64,000 nucleotides of DNA, taken from NCBI RefSeq assembly GCF_036010505.1, contig NZ_CP108569.1:1054001-1118000 (forward strand). Reading direction: 5' to 3'. Origin of the DNA: Streptomyces sp. NBC_01197 (GTDB lineage: Bacteria; Actinomycetota; Actinomycetes; Streptomycetales; Streptomycetaceae). A program made the translations under genes and the position numbers. Shown here piece after piece: positions 24,069-32,094 of this stretch. The first letter of the stretch is position 1; each line of letters starts with the position of its first letter. Below the pieces are notes generated by a model. That model had not been told where the DNA came from, searched no databases, and was given only the letters and a program-made list of their open reading frames with translations.

Positions 24069-24653
24069 ATGACCGTGAGCACGCGCGTCGAGGACCGATC
24101 CGCCATCGCCGACCTGATGACCGGGTGGATACACCGCGATCTGGGTGAGTGGGAGCAGCTGGGTGAGCTCTTCCACCCCGACGGCACCATCGAGATCAGC
24201 TGGTTCGAAGGGCCGGCCGGTGAATTCGTGGCCGCCTCCGCCCGGATGGGCGCGTCCTACCTGCGGTCCAAGCACCAGATCGGCGGCCCGTCGATCACCT
24301 TCAACGGCGACCGGGCCCTTGTCGAGACCAGCTCGATGCTCATCGGCGAGAACGTCGCGCTCGACCTCGGCTTCACCGCCCACAACCGCTTCTGGGACCG
24401 CGTCGAGAAGCGTGACGGCGACTGGCGCATCGTCCACAGGGCGAGCGTGTACGACATGAGCTCGTTCAACTTCCTCGCGAAGGTCCAGGACATCGACGAG
24501 AGCACCGTCCGGCGCCACCCGCGCGAGTACGCGGCCCTCGCCTACGTCCTGGAGAAGTCCGGTTACCCGGTCGCCCGTGAATTCCCCACCAGGAACAGCG
24601 AATTGGAGGCCCGGATGAAGGCGGCGGGCCGGGCCTGGCTCGACGAAGCCTGA
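24069..24653 (+). CDS. SnoaL/NTF2-like ring-hydroxylating-type small subunit fold protein
   Basis: A 194-aa SnoaL-like (nuclear transport factor 2 fold) protein. The start helix has SAIADLMTGWIHRDLGEWEQLGELFHPDGTIEISWFEG, and the conserved strands include KHQIGGPSITFNGDRALVETSSM and RFWDRVEKRDGDWRIVHRASVYD. Proteins of this class act as isomerases, dehydratases or small accessory subunits. It is divergent from the F420-type oxidoreductase gene and probably acts with it, much as the SnoaL-like protein at 8.9 kb is paired with the other LLM enzyme. GGGAG lies 7 nt upstream of the ATG. The reaction is not known. Confidence 0.83.
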   Translation: MTVSTRVEDRSAIADLMTGWIHRDLGEWEQLGELFHPDGTIEISWFEGPAGEFVAASARMGASYLRSKHQIGGPSITFNGDRALVETSSMLIGENVALDLGFTAHNRFWDRVEKRDGDWRIVHRASVYDMSSFNFLAKVQDIDESTVRRHPREYAALAYVLEKSGYPVAREFPTRNSELEARMKAAGRAWLDEA

Positions 24654-24701
24654 ACGCCGCGCGGGACCGGCCGCCGCACAGCCGGGCAGCGATCCGCGCT
24701 C

Positions 24702-24719
24702 CCGTCAGCGCACTGACGG
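24702..24719. terminator. Hairpin at convergent gene ends
   Basis: CCGTCAG / CTGACGG with a CGCA loop overlaps the stop of the minus-strand ArsR gene and follows the SnoaL-like gene by 48 nt. It could terminate both converging transcripts. Confidence 0.4.
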
Positions 24720-25097
24720 TGCGGCACTCCCCGGAACGTCGGCCGGGCTGTCGCGGACGCCCAGCCGCAGGTGCTCGACGTGGTAGAGCGCCTGGTCGAG
24801 GAGTTCGGCCACGTGGTTGTCGTAGAGGGCGTAGATGATCGAGCGGCCCTGGCGCTCACCGGTGACAAGGCCGAGGTTGCGCAGCAGGCGCAGTTGGTGG
24901 GAGCAGGCCGACGGCTCCATGTCGACGGCGGCCGCCAGGGCGCTGACCGAGCACGGGCCTTCCTGGAGCCGGGCCAGTATGTGCAGCCGCGAGGGGGTGG
25001 CGAGAGCCTGGAGCGTCGCGGCGACATCAGCGGTCCCGACCGCGTCGAGACGCTCGCGGGTGGTGGCGCTGCCGGTGGTGTCGACTTGATGACCCAT
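24705..25097 (-). CDS. SmtB/ArsR-family metal-sensing repressor
   Basis: A 130-aa ArsR-type winged-helix sensor. DNA-binding helices are at about residues 26-90 (LQALATPSRLHILARL, CSVSALAAAVDMEPSACSHQLRLLRNLGLV). The alpha-5 dimer helix carries Asp93, His95, His106 and His109, an exact DXHX10HXXH pattern. In CzrA/NmtR-type sensors this site binds Zn, Ni or Co across the dimer. No Cys pair typical of arsenic or cadmium sensors is seen in alpha-3 apart from one Cys next to the recognition helix. The gene is divergent from the efflux ATPase, with a perfect inverted repeat between them that it should occupy when metal-free. Confidence 0.93.
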   Translation of the reverse strand: MGHQVDTTGSATTRERLDAVGTADVAATLQALATPSRLHILARLQEGPCSVSALAAAVDMEPSACSHQLRLLRNLGLVTGERQGRSIIYALYDNHVAELLDQALYHVEHLRLGVRDSPADVPGSAAPSVR

Positions 25098-25121
25098 GGG
25101 GCCATCGTACCCACGACACGT

Positions 25122-25141
25122 GAATACCTCTTCAGGTATTC
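25122..25141. promoter_or_regulatory. Predicted ArsR/SmtB operator
   Basis: GAATACCT (25122-25129) and AGGTATTC (25134-25141) form a perfect 8-bp inverted repeat with a 4-nt centre. It is markedly AT-richer than its surroundings and lies in the 95-bp gap between the divergent sensor and efflux genes. Confidence 0.8.
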
Positions 25142-25192
25142 CTGTACGGTGGGCATGTCGCCGCCGGTCCGCCCGCGAAGGGTCGTTTCGTC

Positions 25193-27154
25193 ATGTCCTC
25201 TGTCCTCGACCAGCACGCCGCGCCCGTCACAGCCGGGCCGCCGCCCGCCCCTCCGCGCCGGCGCACCCGCGTCCTGGCCCTGCCGGAGGCGCGGTGGGCG
25301 CTCGCTTCGCTGGTGCTGTTCCTGCTCGCGCTCCCGCTGAGCCTGCTCGGCGCCCCGGCGTGGGCGTTTGGCCCGCTGTTCGCCGCCGCGTACCTCACCG
25401 GCGGGTGGGAGCCGGGGTGGGAGGGCCTGAAGGCCCTGCGGGACAGGACCCTGGACGTGGATCTGCTGATGGTGGTCGCCGCCGTCGGTGCCGCGGCCAT
25501 CGGCCAGGTCCTGGACGGAGCGCTGCTGATCGTCATCTTCGCTACCTCCGGCGCGCTTGAGGCGCTCGCGACCGCCCGAACCGCGGACTCCGTACGCGGT
25601 CTGCTCGACCTCGCACCCGCCACCGCGACCCGGCTGCTGCCCGACGGCGGCGAGGAGACGGTCGCCGCCGAGGAGCTGGGCGTCGGGGACACCATCCTGG
25701 TGCGGCCGGGCGAGCGGGTCGGCGCCGACGGCCGGATCCTGGACGGCGCGAGCGATCTCGATCAGGCCACCATCACGGGCGAGCCGCTGCCGGTGGCCAA
25801 GCGGACGGGCGACGAGGTGTTCGCCGGGACCGTGAACGGCACCGGCGCCCTGCGCGTACGGGTCGAGCGGGACCCGTCGGACTCGGTGATCGCGCGCATC
25901 GTGAAGATGGTCCAGGAGGCATCCGAGACCAAGGCCCCCACCCAGCTCTTCATCGAGAAGATCGAACAGCGGTACTCGATCGGCATGGTGGCCGCCACCC
26001 TCGCCGTCTTCGCCGTGCCCCTCGCGTACGGCTCCGGGCTCCAGCCCGCGCTGCTGCGCGCGATGACCTTCATGATCGTCGCCTCGCCCTGCGCGGTGGT
26101 GCTCTCCACCATGCCGCCGCTGCTGTCCGCGATCGCCAACGCGGGCCGCCATGGCGTGCTGTCCAAGTCCGCCGTCGTCATGGAACGCCTCGGGCAGGTC
26201 GACGCCGTCGCCCTGGACAAGACCGGCACCCTCACCGAAGGCACTCCGCGCGTCACCGCGCTGCGGCCCCTGCCCGGCACCGGCCTGACCGACGACGCGC
26301 TGCTGACCCTGGCAGCCGCGGCCGAGCACCCGAGCGAACACCCGCTCGCCCGCGCCGTCGTCGAGGCCGCCCACGAACGTCGCCTGCCGCTGCCCGATGC
26401 GCTCGACTTCGCATCCACGCCGGGCCACGGAGTCCGGGCCACCGTCGACGGCCGCTCCGTCACGATCGGCTCCCCCGCCCGTCTCCTGCCCTCCGCCACC
26501 GGGCCCGTACGGGAGTCGGTGCGGGAGTTGGAGGACGCCGGACAGACCGTGATGCTGGTCCTGCACGACGGCTCTCCGGCCGGTCTCATCGGGGTCGCGG
26601 ACCGGCTGCGGCCGGACGCCGCCGTCACCGTCGCCGCCCTCACCGAGCTGACCGGACGCGCCCCGACCCTGCTGACCGGCGACAACGAACGTGCCGCGCG
26701 GCACCTGGCCGGCCAGGTCGGCATCACCGATGTCCGCGCCGGACTGCTCCCCGAGGACAAAGTCGCCGCCGTCCGGGAGTGGGAAGGCGAGGGCCGCAAG
26801 GTCCTGGTCGTCGGCGACGGCGTCAACGACGCCCCCGCGCTGGCCGCCGCACACACCGGAATCGCCATGGGCAGGGCCGGCAGCGACCTCGCCCTGGAGA
26901 CCGCCGACGCCGTCGTCGTACGCGATGAACTCGCCACCGTCCCGACCGTCCTGACGCTCTCCCGCGCCGCCCGGCGCCTGGTCATCCAGAACCTCGTCAT
27001 CGCGGGCGTGTTCATCACCGCCCTGGTGGTCTGGGACCTCGTCGCCACGCTGCCGCTGCCGCTCGGCGTCGCCGGTCACGAGGGCTCAACCGTGATCGTC
27101 GGCCTCAACGGCCTGCGCCTGCTGCGGGAAGCGGCCTGGAAGAGTCCGTCCTGA
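25193..27154 (+). CDS. Heavy-metal P1B-type ATPase, P1B-4 subgroup-like
   Basis: A 653-aa metal-exporting P-type ATPase. Visible motifs: the transport-site SPC near residue 297, phosphorylation site DKTGTLT near 341, the P1B signature HP in EHPSEHPLARA near 378, the ATP hinge GDGVNDAP near 541 and ITGEPLP in the actuator domain. The last helix contains HEGST near residue 628. SPC plus HEG(S/G)T and the absence of an N-terminal metal-binding domain point to the P1B-4 group, which exports cobalt, iron, zinc or nickel. The paired DXHX10HXXH sensor agrees. The start is the ATG 9 nt after TTTCGTC; the ribosome site is weak. Confidence 0.93.
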   Translation: MSSVLDQHAAPVTAGPPPAPPRRRTRVLALPEARWALASLVLFLLALPLSLLGAPAWAFGPLFAAAYLTGGWEPGWEGLKALRDRTLDVDLLMVVAAVGAAAIGQVLDGALLIVIFATSGALEALATARTADSVRGLLDLAPATATRLLPDGGEETVAAEELGVGDTILVRPGERVGADGRILDGASDLDQATITGEPLPVAKRTGDEVFAGTVNGTGALRVRVERDPSDSVIARIVKMVQEASETKAPTQLFIEKIEQRYSIGMVAATLAVFAVPLAYGSGLQPALLRAMTFMIVASPCAVVLSTMPPLLSAIANAGRHGVLSKSAVVMERLGQVDAVALDKTGTLTEGTPRVTALRPLPGTGLTDDALLTLAAAAEHPSEHPLARAVVEAAHERRLPLPDALDFASTPGHGVRATVDGRSVTIGSPARLLPSATGPVRESVRELEDAGQTVMLVLHDGSPAGLIGVADRLRPDAAVTVAALTELTGRAPTLLTGDNERAARHLAGQVGITDVRAGLLPEDKVAAVREWEGEGRKVLVVGDGVNDAPALAAAHTGIAMGRAGSDLALETADAVVVRDELATVPTVLTLSRAARRLVIQNLVIAGVFITALVVWDLVATLPLPLGVAGHEGSTVIVGLNGLRLLREAAWKSPS

Positions 27155-27299
27155 CCTGCGCACGCGGTGGCATGGGTCCCTGCTGGTCCCCGACGAGGCC
27201 CTCACCAGCGGATGCCGGCACGACGGTGCAATCATGGACGGGCCGCCGGCCAGCATCCCCGGCCGGGCGGCGCACCAGCTGCAGCACGGAGGAGACCAA

Positions 27300-28265
27300 G
27301 TGGGCCTGAACCGCCACGACCCGGAAGGCGCGATCGCCGAGTCCGCCAAGGCGTACTCGAACTGGGGGCGGTGGGGCGCCGACGACGTACTGGGCACCCT
27401 GAACTTCCTCGACGAGGCCAAGCGCCGCGAAGGCGCGGCCCTCGTGCGCCGCGGCGCCAGTTTCTCGCTCTCGCAGAGCTTCGACATGAACGGCCCGCAG
27501 AACGGCTGGCGGCGGCGCACCAACCCCGTCCACACCATGCTCGACACCGGCACCGACGCCGCCCTGGGCCACCAGGGCTTCCCGCACGGGATGGGGGGCG
27601 CCGACGACGTGATCACGATGCCGTTGCAGTGCTCCACCCAGTGGGACGGCCTCGGCCACATCTTCGACCACGGCGTGGCCTGGAACGGGCGGGCGGCGGA
27701 GCACGTCGTCACCTCCGCCGGTGACCAGGTCACCGGGGTCGAGCACATGGCCCCCTACGTCGCGGGGCGCGGTGTCCTGCTGGACGTGGGCCGGTTCGCC
27801 GGCGGCGGACAGGGCGAGCTCCCCGACGGTTTCGCCGTCACCGAGGAACAGCTGACCGCCACCGCGAAGGCCCAGGGTGTCACCGTCGGACGCGGCGACA
27901 TCGTGGTGGTGCGCACCGGACAGCTCACCCGCGTCCGCCGCGAAGGCTGGGGCGAGTACGCGGGCGGACCGGCCCCCGGTCTCTCCTTCACCACGGCCGG
28001 CTGGCTGCACCGTACCGAGATCGCCGCGATCGCCACCGACACCTGGGGCTTCGAGGTCCGGCCCAACGAGTTCGAGTCCGCGTTCCAGCCGCTGCATCAG
28101 GTGGTCATCCCCAACATGGGCCTGCTGGTGGGCGAGTTGTGGGATCCCGACGCACTCGCCGACGACTGTGCCCGCGACGGCGTGTACGAGTTCTGGCTCA
28201 CCGCCGCCCCGCTGCCCATCACCGGAGCCGTCGGCTCTCCGGTCAACCCGATCGCCGTCAAGTAA
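27300..28265 (+). CDS. Cyclase-family (kynurenine-formamidase-like) hydrolase
   Basis: A 321-aa member of the PF04199 cyclase family of metal-dependent amidohydrolases, which includes kynurenine formamidase and isatin hydrolase. The family signature is TQWDGLGHIFDHGVAW near residue 117, where the Asp and His residues bind the metal. Other conserved parts are KAYSNWGRWGADDVLGTLNFL at the start and RGVLLDVGRFAGG. GTG at 27300 is selected because GGAGGA lies 6 nt upstream; an in-frame ATG further upstream lacks a site. Its place inside the pyrimidine-type locus suggests cleavage of a cyclic or formyl amide. The substrate is unknown. Confidence 0.88.
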   Translation: MGLNRHDPEGAIAESAKAYSNWGRWGADDVLGTLNFLDEAKRREGAALVRRGASFSLSQSFDMNGPQNGWRRRTNPVHTMLDTGTDAALGHQGFPHGMGGADDVITMPLQCSTQWDGLGHIFDHGVAWNGRAAEHVVTSAGDQVTGVEHMAPYVAGRGVLLDVGRFAGGGQGELPDGFAVTEEQLTATAKAQGVTVGRGDIVVVRTGQLTRVRREGWGEYAGGPAPGLSFTTAGWLHRTEIAAIATDTWGFEVRPNEFESAFQPLHQVVIPNMGLLVGELWDPDALADDCARDGVYEFWLTAAPLPITGAVGSPVNPIAVK

Positions 28266-28295
28266 CGCGATCGCGTCGCGTGCGCCGCCGCGGGC

Positions 28296-29699
28296 TCAGT
28301 GCGCGTACTCGCCGAGCCCGCGCGGCACATAGGCACCGTGGCCCGCGTGGCCGGTGTACTCACGGTTGTCGATCACCGGAACACCGCGCGAGAGCACCGT
28401 CTCCACCCGACCCGTCACCCGCTTGCCCTCGTACGCCGAGTAGTCGACGTTCATGTGGTGCGTCGCGGCGGACATGACCTGCTCGGCAGCCGGGTCGTAG
28501 ACCACGATGTCGGCGTCCGCGCCGGGGGTGATCGTCCCCTTCTGCGGATACAGACCGAACATCCGCGCAGGCGCCGCGCAGGCGATCTCGATCCAGCGGC
28601 GGCGGCTGAGGTGCCCGTCGACAACGGCCTGATGGAGCAGGTCCATACGGTTCTCGACACCCGGCATACCGTTCGGGATCTTCGAGAAGTCGCCCTTCCC
28701 GAGGTCCTTCTGGCCCTTGAAGCAGAACGGGCAGTGGTCGGTGGAGACCACCTGCAGATCGTTCGAGCGCAGCCCGCGCCACAGCGCGGCCTGGTGCTCG
28801 GCCGGACGCAGCGGAGTGGAGCAGACGTACTTGGCGCCCTCGAAGCCGGGCTCCGCCAGGTTGTCGGTCGAAAGGAAGAGGTACTGCGGGCACGTCTCGC
28901 CGTAGACAGGGAGGCCTTCGTCCCTGGCCTTCGCCAGTTCGGCGACGGCCTGCTGCGCCGACACGTGCACCACATAGAGAGGCGCGCCCGCCACCTGGCT
29001 CAGCTTGATCACCCGGTGCGTCGCCTCCGCCTCCAGAAGCGCGTGGCGGACCTCGCCGTGGTAGCGCGGATCCCGCTCGCCGCGGGCCAGTGCCTGCTCC
29101 ACGAGGACGTCGATCGCGAGACCGTTCTCGGCGTGCGTCATGATCAGACCGCCGTTGGACCCGGCACGCTGCATGGCCCGGAGGATCTGGCCGTCGTCGG
29201 AGAGGAACACACCCGGGTACGCGGTGAACAGCTTGAACGAGCTGACGCCGCCCGAGACGAGCCGGTCCATCTCCTTGAGCGAAGACTCGTTCACATCGGA
29301 CATGATCATGTGGAAGGCGTAGTCGATCGCGCACTTCCCGTCCGCTTTCCCGTGCCAGGCGTCGAGCCCTTCACCGAGTGATCCGCCCTTGGACTGGATG
29401 GCGAAGTCGATGATGGTCGTCGTGCCGCCCCAGGCCGCCGCCCGGGTCCCGGTCTCGAAGGTGTCGGACGCGAAAGTGCCGCCGAAGGGCATCTCCATAT
29501 GCGTATGGGCGTCGACCCCGCCGGGAACCACGTACTTCCCGGTGGCGTCGATCGTACGGTCGGCGGTCCAGGCGTCCGCGGCGGCGGAGCCGTGCGCGGC
29601 GAGAGCAGCGATCCGGCCGTCCTCGATGAGGACGTCGGCGTGGGTCTCCTCCGCGGCGGTGATGACGAGACCGCCGCGGACCAAGGTGCGGGTACTCAT
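28296..29699 (-). CDS. hydA: Dihydropyrimidinase / hydantoinase
   Basis: A 467-aa cyclic amidohydrolase that opens dihydropyrimidines or hydantoins. The binuclear metal ligands are all visible: His65 and His67 in GVDAHTHMEMP, the carboxylated Lys156 in SSFKLFTAYPG, His189 in THAENG, His245 in YVVHVSA and Asp321 in STDHCPF. The length is standard for D-hydantoinase/dihydropyrimidinase. It is the last gene of a three-gene operon after the nitrilase-type and aminotransferase genes, 50 nt from the latter. The product N-carbamoyl-beta-amino acid would pass to the nitrilase-type enzyme. Confidence 0.95.
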   Translation of the reverse strand: MSTRTLVRGGLVITAAEETHADVLIEDGRIAALAAHGSAAADAWTADRTIDATGKYVVPGGVDAHTHMEMPFGGTFASDTFETGTRAAAWGGTTTIIDFAIQSKGGSLGEGLDAWHGKADGKCAIDYAFHMIMSDVNESSLKEMDRLVSGGVSSFKLFTAYPGVFLSDDGQILRAMQRAGSNGGLIMTHAENGLAIDVLVEQALARGERDPRYHGEVRHALLEAEATHRVIKLSQVAGAPLYVVHVSAQQAVAELAKARDEGLPVYGETCPQYLFLSTDNLAEPGFEGAKYVCSTPLRPAEHQAALWRGLRSNDLQVVSTDHCPFCFKGQKDLGKGDFSKIPNGMPGVENRMDLLHQAVVDGHLSRRRWIEIACAAPARMFGLYPQKGTITPGADADIVVYDPAAEQVMSAATHHMNVDYSAYEGKRVTGRVETVLSRGVPVIDNREYTGHAGHGAYVPRGLGEYAH

Positions 29700-29749
29700 G
29701 GTGATCTGCTCCCTCTCTCATACACCGGTGCGCGCTGTGGAACCGCCGA

Positions 29750-31030
29750 CTACCCCGCGTGCAGCGCCTGTTCGAGGATGGCCGCGCCCGCTTCGGCCTC
29801 TGCGACATTGAGCGAGAGCGGCGGGGCGATGCGCAGCACGCTGGTGTCGTGCCCGCCGCCCTTGCCGATCAGCAGCCCGCCCTCCCTGGCCGCCTCCAGG
29901 ACGGCCGCCGCCGCCTCGGGGTTGGCTTCCTCGGTGCCGGGCTTCACCAGCTCGACGCCGATCATGAGGCCCCGGCCGCGCACTTCGCGTACGAGCGGGG
30001 ACTGCGCGCCGACGGCCCGCAGCCGTTCGAGCAGGAGGCCGCCGATCCGGCGTGCGTTGCCCTGGAGGTCGTGTTCCAGGAGGTAGGTGAGGTTGGCGAG
30101 GCCCGCGGCCATGGTGACCGGGGAGCCGCCGAAGGTCGAAATGGAGTTGGCGTCCAGGCAGTTCATGACGTCGGCGCGGGCGACGACACCGCCGATGGAC
30201 ATACCGTTGCCGATGCCCTTGGCGAAGGTGAGGATGTCCGGCGGGCCGTTCTCGGCGTGCGCCTGCCAGCCCCAGAAGTGGTCGCCCGTGCGCCCCCAGC
30301 CGGTCTGCACCTCGTCGGCGATCCAGAGGATGCCGTGCCGGTCCAGCACTTCGCGGAACGCGGCGTAGAGGCCGTCGGGCGGGGCGGTGAAGCCGCCGAC
30401 GCCCTGGATCGGCTCGGCGATCAGCGCCGCCGCGTCATGGGTGTGGCCGAGCAGGTCCTCCAGGTCGGCGACGCACGCCTCGATGAACCGGGCGTCGCTG
30501 AGCTGCGCGTACGGGCCCCGGCTGCGGACACCGCCGTGTACGTAGAGCGTCTGGAGCGGTGAGAGGCCGGTCGGCGACCAGCTGCGGTTGCCCGTGATGC
30601 CGACGCTCGTGAAGGAGCGCCCGTGGTAGCTGTTGCGCATCGCGAGGATCTGGCTGGACCTGCGGTACGCGGTGGCCAGGAGCAGCGCGGTGTCGTTGGC
30701 CTCGGTCCCCGACGTGGTGAAGAAGACGCGGGCGTCCGGGATCCCGGAGAGCGTCGCGATCCGCTCGGCCAGCTCCACCATCGGCCGGTTGAGATAGAGC
30801 GTCGATGAGTGCACCATCCGGCCGGCCTGCTCGCTGACCGCCTTGGTCACCTCGGGCAGGGCGTGCGCGGTCATGGTGGTGAGGATGCCGCCGAAGAAGT
30901 CGAGGTAGCGGTTGCCGTCCGCGTCCCAGACGTGCCGGCCCTCACCGTGGGTGATCTCGATCGGCTCCCGGTAGTAGGTGGCGAGCCACTCGGGGAGGAC
31001 GGCCTGATGCCTGTTGTAGAGGTCGCTCAC
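29750..31030 (-). CDS. Class III PLP-dependent aminotransferase
   Basis: A 426-aa aminotransferase of the omega-amino-acid/ornithine class. The PLP lysine is Lys271 in FAKGIGNGMSIGG, the ring-nitrogen Asp is Asp239 in IADEVQTGWGRTG, and SGTEANDTALLLA (107-119) contacts the phosphate. The GTG at 31030 overlaps the stop of the upstream nitrilase-type gene (GTGA); the frame extends upstream without support. In this operon it most likely deaminates beta-alanine or beta-aminoisobutyrate, the products of the amidohydrolase steps, to a semialdehyde. The closest family relatives are alanine-glyoxylate aminotransferase 2-like proteins. Confidence 0.93.
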   Translation of the reverse strand: MSDLYNRHQAVLPEWLATYYREPIEITHGEGRHVWDADGNRYLDFFGGILTTMTAHALPEVTKAVSEQAGRMVHSSTLYLNRPMVELAERIATLSGIPDARVFFTTSGTEANDTALLLATAYRRSSQILAMRNSYHGRSFTSVGITGNRSWSPTGLSPLQTLYVHGGVRSRGPYAQLSDARFIEACVADLEDLLGHTHDAAALIAEPIQGVGGFTAPPDGLYAAFREVLDRHGILWIADEVQTGWGRTGDHFWGWQAHAENGPPDILTFAKGIGNGMSIGGVVARADVMNCLDANSISTFGGSPVTMAAGLANLTYLLEHDLQGNARRIGGLLLERLRAVGAQSPLVREVRGRGLMIGVELVKPGTEEANPEAAAAVLEAAREGGLLIGKGGGHDTSVLRIAPPLSLNVAEAEAGAAILEQALHAG

Positions 31031-31869
31031 GGCTGCACCAGCCCGTGGTACGCGTCCGGCCTGCGGTCCCGGTAGAACGCCCACTGCTGCCGGACCTCGT
31101 CGATGAGCTTCAGGTCGAGGTCGCGGACGAGGAGTTCCTCGCTCTTGTCGTCGGCGACTGCCCCGACGAACTGGCCGCGCGGGTCGACGAAGTAGCTGGT
31201 GCCGTAGAAGTCGTTGTCCCCGTACTCCTCCTGGCCGACCCGGTTGATGGCGGCGATGAAGTACTCGTTGGCGACGGCGGCGGCGGGCTGCTCCAGCTGC
31301 CAGAGGTAGGCGGAGAGACCGCGCGAGGTGGCAGAGGGGTTGAAGACGATCTGTGCCCCGTTCAGGCCGAGTTGGCGCCAGCCCTCCGGGAAGTGGCGGT
31401 CGTAGCAGATGTACACGCCGACCTTGCCGACGGCCGTGTCGAAGACCGGCCAGCCCACATTCCCCGGTTTGAAGTAGTACTTCTCCCAGAAGCCCTTGAC
31501 CTGCGGGATGTGGTGCTTGCGGTACTTGCCGAGGTACGAGCCGTCGGCGTCGATGACGGCCGCCGTGTTGAAGTAGAAGCCCGACTGCTCCTGCTCGAAG
31601 ACCGGAACCACGATCACCATGCCGGTCTCGCGGGCGAGTTCCCGCATCCGGGTGACGGTCGGGCCGTCGGGCACGGACTCCGCCCAGCGGTAGTGCTCGG
31701 CCTCCTGCACCTGGCAGAAGTACGGGGCGTTGAAGACTTCCTGGAACCCGATGACCCGCGCACCCTGACGGGCCGCCTCGCGGGCGTGCTCCTCATGCTT
31801 GGCGATCATGGATTCGGTGTCGCCGGTCCAGGTGGCCTGGACCAGTGCGGCGCGTACGACGTGGGACAC
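31027..31869 (-). CDS. Nitrilase-superfamily amidohydrolase, beta-ureidopropionase-like
   Basis: A 280-aa carbon-nitrogen hydrolase. The catalytic triad is Glu44 (FQEVFN), Lys118 (KYRKHHIP) and Cys155 (YICYDRHFPEGW). These motifs and the length fit the N-carbamoyl-beta-alanine amidohydrolase branch. The GTG at 31869 is chosen because AAGGAG lies 6 nt upstream and the conserved first strand (VVRAALVQATW) follows at once; a longer frame to 31953 is less likely. It is the first gene of the operon nitrilase-aminotransferase-dihydropyrimidinase, which would perform reductive pyrimidine catabolism after a ring reductase. Confidence 0.93.
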   Translation of the reverse strand: MSHVVRAALVQATWTGDTESMIAKHEEHAREAARQGARVIGFQEVFNAPYFCQVQEAEHYRWAESVPDGPTVTRMRELARETGMVIVVPVFEQEQSGFYFNTAAVIDADGSYLGKYRKHHIPQVKGFWEKYYFKPGNVGWPVFDTAVGKVGVYICYDRHFPEGWRQLGLNGAQIVFNPSATSRGLSAYLWQLEQPAAAVANEYFIAAINRVGQEEYGDNDFYGTSYFVDPRGQFVGAVADDKSEELLVRDLDLKLIDEVRQQWAFYRDRRPDAYHGLVQP

Positions 31870-31901
31870 GAGCAGCTCCTTCAACAGGGCGCCACGAAGC
31901 T

Positions 31902-31926
31902 CTACGCACGTAGACGGGTTGCGTAG
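31902..31926. promoter_or_regulatory. Possible operator before the amidohydrolase operon
   Basis: CTACGCA (31902-31908) and TGCGTAG (31920-31926) are perfect 7-bp inverted arms with an 11-nt spacer, 33 nt upstream of the operon start. An internal TCTACG-CA-CGTAGA palindrome overlaps the left arm. It differs in spacing from the BlaI-type sites at 18-20 kb. Confidence 0.45.
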
Positions 31927-32094
31927 GAGGAGAACGTAAGCCTCGTCACACACTGGGGCAAGACCATCGCCGTTAACCGGCCGAGTCGATCACGTTTCGC
32001 CTCTTCGTGATCATCCGTCATCGGCCGTGATCAGATTGCGTGCCCGCCTCCGCGCGGCGGCCAGGATCCTTGGCCGGCCGCCGCGCGCGGTCCC

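Noticed and set aside
24563..27079. An 838-codon minus-strand frame opposite the P-type ATPase
   Set aside because: The plus strand encodes an unmistakable ATPase with all motifs. The long antisense frame is a codon-bias artefact rich in Gly, Gln, Asp and Arg.
31902..31914. A third copy of the BlaI-type operator
   Set aside because: The arms resemble TCTAC/GTAGA, but the spacer is shorter and the flanks differ, so it is kept as a separate candidate site.
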